DNA of 64,000 nt from Diplonema papillatum. Its lineage: Eukaryota; Euglenozoa; Diplonemea; Diplonemida; Diplonemidae. A program made the position numbers and the translations under genes. Under the pieces are notes generated by a model, which saw nothing but the letters and a program-made list of their open reading frames with translations, made no database searches and had not been told where the DNA came from. Within the stretch, counting starts at the first letter, position 1; each line of letters starts with the position of its first letter. Where the stretch lies: contig JAPJBO010001083.1 of assembly GCA_030068145.1 (NCBI GenBank), positions 1 through 64,000 of the forward strand. The letters are read 5' to 3'. Shown here in pieces: positions 54,405-64,000 of this stretch.

Positions 54405-55387
54405 GCCACCCCCCCCACCCCCCCCTAAAAGTCATGAAACGATGCTGAAAGTAAATAATGTTGTCGAGAACGAAAAGTAAAAGAATAAACCAAACCTAGG
54501 CACTTCTTAGACCCAATCTTCGAATTATTCGGCGGTGGTTTTAACACGTTTAGACTCTCTTTCTTCATCGGGAAACCGTCGGGAGAACGAACCAAGCAAT
54601 CAGCAAACGAACCCGTGGGAAACGATTGTACCGCGGTGGCCGCGCCGCTGCGTGCGAAGAAAACGGTAGAAACGCAAGGCGAGCAGCAAAAACCAATGGG
54701 AGCCTGGCCGAGAAAATATATATTGAGAAGAAAGAAGAAGAAGAGAAAGAAAAAAGGAAAAAGAAGAACTTTCACTCTAAAAAGGCCGCTCCTGATCCAG
54801 GAACGTGACGGTCAACCACAGCTTGCAAAGCTTGAGTCGGAGGCAGCACAGTGCTACAACCCCGTCCGCTCTGCCCTGCGGCTGACCGTCTCGACGAGCT
54901 TATGTTCAGCGCGAGCGCCAAGCCCCAAGGTGCGCCAAGCCTTGATGCTTTAGTTTGGGAAATCGGTAGCCACTTGACCCGTAAGCCCGTGGCTCTGCAG
55001 TACCGCCGAACACGTGAAGCTTGGCTCCCGTGTAGCAGGCTTTCCCTGGTACCCAAATATATTGAGAAGAAAATTAAACGGTGCATATTTGTGCCTCGAA
55101 GCCTTCGAACCCACCCCCATCCTCTTCCCGAGGTTACCCGGAGGCCCTAACACCCAAGCGAACTACCACCCCTACATATCCCGCTCGAGGAGACCCCGAA
55201 CGACGCGTCAACGCTCGGAAGCCAAAAGCCACGACCGGGTTCAGCGCCCGGCAAAAAAAAACTGCCCCCCCCCCCCCCCCCCCCCCTGCACTCTAACTCG
55301 TCTCTCTCTTTTTTTCCTTGAAAGCTCCTATTGCGGCCAGACCTCCGCCGCGTCTCTTTTTATTACGATTTTCTTCCGTTTTTTTCT
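54405..55387. other. No confident gene
   Basis: Holds C runs, the shared GGCCGCTCCTGATCCAGGAACGTGACGG segment (54783-54812), and a long C run at 55265-55286. Frames on both strands are unrecognised. Confidence 0.4.
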
Positions 55388-55605
55388 TGTATAAGCACCT
55401 GCTTTGTAGGAAATGCTTGAGGAGACTGCCAGTTGCGATAAATCAAAGGAGGTAAATGTGCTGTAGCCCACACGAAACACAGGTAAATCTGGGTTTAGTG
55501 GCGGGCGTAAGCGTTCAACAAAAAAGACCCACTTTGTAGTTGTATTGTTTCTCCCCCTCTAGCCTCCTTCGAAGGCAGTCCCTCGAGTATTTTCTTCTTG
55601 AAAGT
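55388..55605 (-). mobile_element. SINE-like family, copy 1
   Basis: On the minus strand: CGAAGGAGGCTAGAGGGGGA, then CGCTTACGCCCGCCACTAAA, CCTGTGTTTCGTGTGGGCTA, CCTACAAAGCAGGTGCTTAT, then an A-rich tail. About 210 bp. The A tail at one end suggests a retroposon; no A/B box was found. Confidence 0.75.
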
Positions 55606-56357
55606 ATGCTAATACCGCAGGGAATAGTTGACTAGACCTCTTGAGTTTGTGCTAACCACGAATTGGGGAGTCGGGAGAACCTACAAAGCCAAAAGGACCG
55701 ACCCCCTCGTTCGTGAGAAAAAGCGAAGAATAAAAACACCTTCTTTTTTCCATTTATCTTTGTCAAGAGCTGCAACTCAACTATTCTTCTTCTTCTTTGT
55801 GCGAGACCCGTACGACGCTTGAACAGTGAACCCCACAGCAGGATGGAAGCAATCCATACCTGTGCATCATTCGCACTCGCTGTTTGAGCCCTGCGCATCA
55901 TGCATATCATGCCGCTTGTTGGTCAAGTTAATTCGACCCGTTTCCTGGTCTCAAAGACCGGGAGCAAAAAGAAAAAAAGAATTGAAGCCGTACCGACAAT
56001 CCCGAATCCACCGGTGTGGCTGTCTGAGCATCTGGTGGGTTTCCCATTTTGGGTGACAATTTCAGGTGCTCGCGCAAAAGAAGAAAACGACCCCTGACTG
56101 GGTAGACCGGGTATCTCCGCCCTCCCCCTTTTCATTTGTTTTCATTTTTTTCCCCTCCATTCCGCGGGTTGAAAACTGTTGCTGGTTGACTCGTCAGTGA
56201 GAATTGTAAGCGGCTTGGGGAAGGGAAGCTCGAAGGCAAACTCTGTTACCCTGACAGAGTTTGCCCGCATGTGTGTACAAACGCGAAACTTGATAAACGG
56301 GGGTATCGGCGAACAGCATTGTGGGGCCCGCCTGTGCAACAGGGGGGGGCGGGGGGC
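55606..56357. other. No gene seen
   Basis: Short frames overlapping on both strands. G run at 56341-56356 next to MITE-4 copy 2. Confidence 0.4.
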
Positions 56358-57135
56358 AAGGAAGAGTATTTTATTATATTGTATTTTATTTTACTGCATT
56401 TTATTGTATGTTATGTATTTTTCAGGCCCGAAAATTTGAAAAATAAAATACACGTGGTATGGTTCAATTTTGATGGGCTGTTCAGCACCGTCTCCCCACA
56501 GTTTAAGCAACTTCAATGGGGGAAACTTTTTTTTAAAGTGCAAGTTCACATTTTTAGGGGTAAAACCAAAAACAACCCGGTATTATTAGCCAGTCTTTAC
56601 ATTCCAGCAGAACATCCAGCAGAGCACATAGGAATCATGTTAAATTCGCGCAAAGTACTTTTTGCACTGTCTGTTTGTGAGCACTGTCCTGTAGGTAAAG
56701 CAAAGCGCAAAAAGTCATAACAAGGTGTCAAGGAAAACTTGCTGGGCCCAGGTACATCAGAAATGCTGAATGCGTGCAGAGGGAGCCGGCTGAAGCTCAA
56801 ATTAGCACGGAGTGGTTAGAGAAACGACACAGAGAAACGACGCCTAACTTTCCTGAGCATTTTCAATGATTTGGTATGAGTAGAATGCTGTGGCACCCTA
56901 AAACCAACAGCAGCAAAGGAAATCTACAAAACGGTAACAAAATGTAGCGAGACTTTTAGCTGCCAGGCTGCAAACCTGAAGAACTGCTACTGTTACATGG
57001 TGCTTGTATTTTATTGTATTTTATTGTATTTTATTGTATTTTATTGTGTTTTATTGTATTTTATTGTATTTTATTGTATTTTATTTTATTTTATTTTATT
57101 TTATTCAGGCTGCGTCAGTGTATTTTATCTTCCTT
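56358..57135 (-). mobile_element. MITE-4, copy 2 (inverted)
   Basis: Inverted relative to copy 1. The right end is longer because TATTTTATTG units expanded (57001-57105). The two copies could pair as a 690-bp stem with a 1.95-kb loop. Confidence 0.9.
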
Positions 57136-57399
57136 GGCGGGGGGTCAGCACAGATGTCTCTGGCACTAATATAGCCTCAAAGCATCTGCAGAAAATACAC
57201 GAAACCCCTCTGGGCAAACACCCGTTTTCATATCCAGTCATCAATCAGGGGTGTTGAGCTCGTATCGCAGAAATCGATCGTGGTGCCAAGAGGGGCTGCC
57301 TGCGATTCGAGACCTGCTTGCGCGTGTCAGACAGGTTATGCCAACTTGTCGCCTGCGATGCATGGCAACGACATGCAAGGCACATGCTTGCGTCTTTAT
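57136..57399. other. No gene seen
   Basis: Unique-looking sequence between MITE-4 and MITE-1. Confidence 0.4.
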
Positions 57400-57758
57400 C
57401 ATGCAGGGTCAAAACCTTGTGTCTTTTTAAAACGCTGCCGCGGAGCCGATGGCCCCCAAAAAAAAATGTATGGTGGTATACATACTACCTACATACTACC
57501 TACAGAGTACCCTGTAGAACCATGTGGTACTACGTGGTGGTACTACGTGGTGGTATGTGGTTGTATACACCAACACCAACCTCCTAGTGGATGGTGGAGC
57601 GGATGGAAATTTGGAAAAAGAAAAAAAAAAAATTGCTCAACTTCCTCAAGAATTACCGCAGTTTTTGTTTCAAATTATAAAGTTTAAAAACCCCAATTTT
57701 TTTCCGGAAGTTTTTTGGCGGCCATTTCCAAAAAGACACAAGATTTTGACCCTGCATG
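57400..57758. mobile_element. MITE-1 copy 13, target duplication TTAT, with internal insert
   Basis: TTAT at 57396-57399 and 57759-57762. About 135 bp (57467-57605, TACTACCTACA and GTGGTACTACGTGGTGG repeats) replace the usual inner A/T run. It is the only MITE-1 copy outside the first 8.2 kb. Confidence 0.92.
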
Positions 57759-58384
57759 TTATGCACCCCGTCGCCCGAGTTTTCCGCAGGCGCATGTTTC
57801 TGAAAACCAAGCCGCATGCCCCTGGAAAGGGAATCTTGCGAGTCCACGAACGCTTTTCGGCAGTTTTGCTGAAAAAAATGTTATTCCGACCTGTGCTTTC
57901 CTTGGATGCAAGCTGGTGTTGCTGGTGTTCCAACCCGCAACCAGCACGACGCGGCTAGCCCGCGACTTGCGACAATGCGCAGCAGTTCCGCTAAGACCCG
58001 TTCTGCGCTCTCGAATCGTGTTGTTCCGACCCATCCTGTTCACCGCCCGTCACGTCGAGCTGCTTCGGCATTTTGTTAAACACTCTGCGCCCGGCACTAA
58101 ATTGAGATTTGCCTGTGTTTTGCGTGGCGGTCCTCGTTTGAGACGTGGCTTCCTGTCGTGCTAGTGGTATTGCCCTTTGACAGAGATGAGCCGATGTGCC
58201 AGTATCCGGCTAGACCACACGCAAACGCTAACTAGACCACACGCAACGGAAGCTCGGTGCAACGAGACGCCGTTGCGACTGCAAAACGGGGGAAAAAGAG
58301 CTTCCGTTGTCGTACTACTACCCGCGCAAAAACGCTAAGAACACAAATCGGTCAACCGGTGAAAAAGATTTGCTGCAACCGTGC
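57759..58384. other. No confident gene; SINE-like fragment
   Basis: 58095-58130 (CACTAAATTGAGATTTGCCT, GTGTTTTGCGTGG) is a diverged piece of the SINE-like family. 58161-58200 shares AGTGGTATTGCCCTTTGACA with 20577. Confidence 0.45.
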
Positions 58385-58565
58385 AGCAAGTTGGGGTCTT
58401 TTTTTCTTCTTTTTTGCATAAGCGCCAGCTTGAAAGGAAATGCTCGACGATGCTGCCAGACAAGGAACCGAAGGGATCCCAAGTGCTGTAACTACCGAAC
58501 CACGTGTTGACGGACGTGAGGTGTAAGCGAAGAACAAATCAGATTGTGTTTGTATTGTGCCCCTT
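58385..58565 (-). mobile_element. SINE-like family, diverged copy
   Basis: TTTTTTGCATAAGCGCCAGC ... GGAAATGCTCGA ... TAAGCGAAGAACAAATCAGA ... TTGTGTTTGTATTGTGCCCC. Closest to the pieces at 37530-37835, so a subfamily. Confidence 0.65.
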
Positions 58566-60039
58566 TACCTCTATATTTCCTCCCTTCCATTCGGAGTCAA
58601 AGCAGCTACGTCAAGTATTTCTTCCAAAACATGGAAACGGAAACGTCTTCCCTGCAGCAGCCGTTTCCTTCCTATGGAAGCGTCGTGTGAAAGTACGGGA
58701 AGGAACTGGGAAACGTTTCCATTTGCCATCTTCAAGCCCGTCCACCCCGACTCCCTGGAACTATAATCGCATTGCCTACCGCTGTCTTATCCAAGTGCAC
58801 ACGTCACTCCGCGGTCTATCAGGTCGATCCGTATAATATTGAATTGCCTGGTGACTGCGTGAAGACGATGATTCGAATGAGTGCAAGCGCCCGAAGCACG
58901 ACACGATACGATCGAAAGAGGTAGTCACCTACTGACACGCAAGCCGTCGCCACGGATACTCTGCATTCTAACTTTCAAACTGGTGCTGAATCTGCGGTAA
59001 AACACAGCAGGATACACAGTAGGGATGGACGGCTAGATCTTAACCCTGGCTGGTGATGTGTTCGTCAGTCACAACCTGTTATAAAGGAAAAGCTAGCCCA
59101 AACAGCTTCCGCCGGCAGTGACAACCTGCCCAAAGGAACCGACCGCCAGGCTCCGGATGGGCTAGTGACAGTCTGCGTTGCGTTGTCGTCCGCCGGCGCC
59201 TCCCAATTCGCTCCCCCCACGTTTCTATGCCCGTCTTTCGGAAAGAAGGACCTTTTCTTCTTTTTTTTTTTTTTGTCAGTACTAAAGTACTTTTGGGAAA
59301 GTTGACACGAAGTGTGGCTCCTCGCTGGAAGACTTGTGCAGGTGAACTTATGGAGAAAACACTGTGACAACAGCCTCCAGGCGTCCTCCCCATTCACCCC
59401 CACCTGCGGAAAATAAAAAGCACGCTCGCCTAGTGTTGGATTCTCTGTCAAGTTTTACTTCTTCTCCGTTTTTTTTTCTCTTCCAGCGAGCACCCATGGA
59501 TACGATATTCTATGGTAACAACCGCGGTTGTCATTATCAAAAAGTGACGGTTGGCAGCGTACTGTGGAAATTACCATACAGGTGATAGCACATACGCACA
59601 AACAAGCACCGCAATTTGGTCCACGAAGTCCAAGAAGATAGAAGGTGAAAAAAAGACGCCAAACGGTTGTCGCCGACGGGGGGAAAAAGGTGTCCCGTAT
59701 TTATTCCAGCTTTGCTCCTGAACTCAAATGCCACATACTCCAACTGCTGTGCAGTCTATTGTCACAGATTGCCGCATACCGAGATCTGACTACTACGGGA
59801 GCGTGCACGAGATCACCCTACGCTGCCTCACGCCCATTCTTCGCCCATGAATCTTTTCGGCGAAGACTGCTGCTCTTTTCAGTACTAGCAATCTTGCGGA
59901 TTGCCCTTCAATGTATTGCGCGGGCTAAAAAGACGTAGACAGCGTGAGTACCTGAAAATGACACAGGGTAAATACAAGTGGGAAAACGATCAACCGGCAT
60001 GCACAAGCAAAACGAAGCGCCTGTCTTTTTTTTTTTTTT
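58566..60039. other. No confident gene; short conserved element
   Basis: 59090-59165 is the second copy of the three-copy element (CTGCCCAAAGGAACCGACCG then CTCCGGATGGGCTAGT). A frame at 59645-59938 is open but unrecognised. T run at 59260-59274. Confidence 0.4.
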
Positions 60040-60270
60040 TTGTATAAGCACGGTTAGAACCTGCTTTGTAGGAAATGCTCGAGGAGACTGCCAGTTGCGA
60101 TAGATCAAAGGAGGTAAATGTGCTGTAGCCCACACGAAACACAGGTAAATCTGGGCTTAGTGGCGGGCGTAAGCGTTCAACAAAAAGACCCACTTTGTAG
60201 TCGTATTGTTTTCTCCCCCTCTAGCCTCCTTCGAAATGAGCACAAGGCAGTCCCTCGAGTATTTCCGCAT
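60040..60270 (-). mobile_element. SINE-like family, copy 2
   Basis: Most complete member. Left end has a 17-T run (A tail on the minus strand), GTATAAGCACGGTTAGAACC, GGAGGTAAATGTGCTGTAGC, CACACGAAACACAGGTAAAT, ending TCCTTCGAAATGAGCACAAG and GCAGTCCCTCGAGTATTT. Confidence 0.78.
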
Positions 60271-61032
<762 letters not shown>

Positions 61033-61245
61033 CCGTTACCTAGCCAAAACATGAGCGTGGTCGTACTTTCGTGAAGGGAGGCACCACGTTAAAACGGGTC
61101 CGCAACACACACACACACACACACACACCCACCAACCGGACAGCGCGTGGTCATCACGAGCAGCAAGAAGGAGCGTCAGCTGTGACGTGAGGAAGCCAAC
61201 GGCCTGGGCCATACTCCGCAACAGGGGTTACCCATACATGAATTC

Positions 61246-63188
<1,943 letters not shown>

Positions 63189-63400
63189 TTTTGTATAAGC
63201 ACCTGCTTTGTAGATAATACTTGAGGAGGCTGCCAGCTGCAAAAGATCAAAGGAGGTAAATGTGCTGTAGCCCACACGAAACACAGAGTGGCGGGCGTAA
63301 GCGTTCAACGAAAAAAGACCCACGTCGTAGTTGTATTGTTTCTCCCCCTCTAGCCTCCTTCGAAGTAAGCACAAGGCAGCCCCTCGAGCATTTGCTTAGG
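63189..63400 (-). mobile_element. SINE-like family, copy 3
   Basis: GTATAAGCACCTGCTTTGTA ... GGAGGTAAATGTGCTGTAGC ... ACACGAAACACAGAGTGGCG ... CTCCTTCGAAGTAAGCACAA. Lacks ~18 bp (GTAAATCTGGGTTTAG) in the middle relative to other copies. Confidence 0.78.
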
Positions 63401-64000
63401 ATGTGCGCCGGGGGCACCCCAAAACTCCAAATATATATGGAATGGCACGATTTGGAGCGTATCTTTCCGTTGGGTCAAAAGTTCGTCACCTATAAAAGTT
63501 AGAAAATAGAACCAAGGTATCAGTGGGTATCATGCATGCGCGTGGGGGGCCCAAGACTAAATTCAAAGCGAATTTCTTCTTTGGTGTCGGTCGCAACACT
63601 TACAAACTTGGCTATACCTACTACCCTCATACTACCCGCCTCACAGCCTCAATGGTCAACCGGAGACCCTAAGCCACCGAACCTCTAAACCGCAACAAAC
63701 GCTAGAATTACTCTGTAGTGTCCCGTCGAAATATAGGGTTAAGGAGAGGGTGTGCCCGAGCAATTCCCGAAGGCGGGGCTGCAAACCAAAATACGTGTGG
63801 ATGCACGCCCGAAAGCGGGTGCGCCACCCGCTTTTTAGCCCCCCAGCTTTTAGCTCCATTTTTTAGCTCCAGCTTTCCACTGTTGGACCCCACCGTGCAG
63901 ACGCCCAGCCCCGCCTTCCCCTCCCCCACACCCCTCGCAGTGCAGGACGAATCCTTTGTGTCATTTCTTTCGACGGTACCTTTTGCTGTGCCAGCGACAA
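63401..64000. other. No gene seen
   Basis: Two inverted GCCCGAAAGCGGGTGCGCC/GCACACCCTCTCC-like short motifs near 63740-63830. No supported coding sequence to the window edge. Confidence 0.4.

Overview
This window is nuclear DNA from a eukaryote. It has GT-AG introns, an RS-type splicing factor, a CCCH zinc-finger protein, APE-type LINEs, many MITEs, satellites and long CA runs. There are no bacterial operons. The best host genes are an EF-hand/coiled-coil protein with the domain order of the cytoskeletal protein BILBO1, an RNPS1-like RRM/RS protein, and a polyglutamine-rich CCCH protein. Together they suggest a protist, perhaps an alveolate alga of the chromerid kind. That placement is inference; no rRNA or organellar marker is present.

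Layout. 1-5.9 kb is a repeat field: a satellite built from an 18-bp unit in both orientations, short minisatellites, and ten copies of a ~215-bp MITE family (here MITE-1), six of them spaced along 3.2-4.8 kb. 5.87-9.63 kb is one DNA transposon with ~180-bp terminal inverted repeats. It carries a C2H2 zinc-finger gene that a MITE-1 copy has split. 10.0-12.2 kb is the 3' part of a LINE, duplicated again at 28.7-30.8 kb. 14.7-16.3 kb is a satellite split by a TA-flanked MITE that contains a tRNA-like pol III promoter. 17.0-25.4 kb holds LINE remains on the minus strand, split by a pogo-like element and by another TA-flanked MITE. 26.4-28.05 kb is a second element with a CENP-B-type HTH remnant. 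28.2-31.2 kb is a head-to-tail array of three 5'-truncated LINE 3' ends. 31.4-31.7 kb is a MOV10-type helicase fragment.

Host genes. 33.5-35.7 kb is the BILBO1-like gene (two exons, perhaps more). 37.85-39.44 kb is the RNPS1-like gene, followed by decayed tandem copies of its own 3' end. 50.3-52.9 kb is an 868-residue CCCH protein with several Cys-His modules. All three are on the plus strand with no sign of co-regulation.

The rest is repeats: a foldback at 43.6-43.9 kb, a nested inverted-repeat structure at 44.45-48.6 kb, a pair of inverted ~700-bp elements at 53.7 and 56.4 kb, a ~210-bp poly(A)-tailed SINE-like family, and two CA arrays of about 180 and 220 bp. No LTR element, Polinton or other capsid- or envelope-bearing element was recognised.
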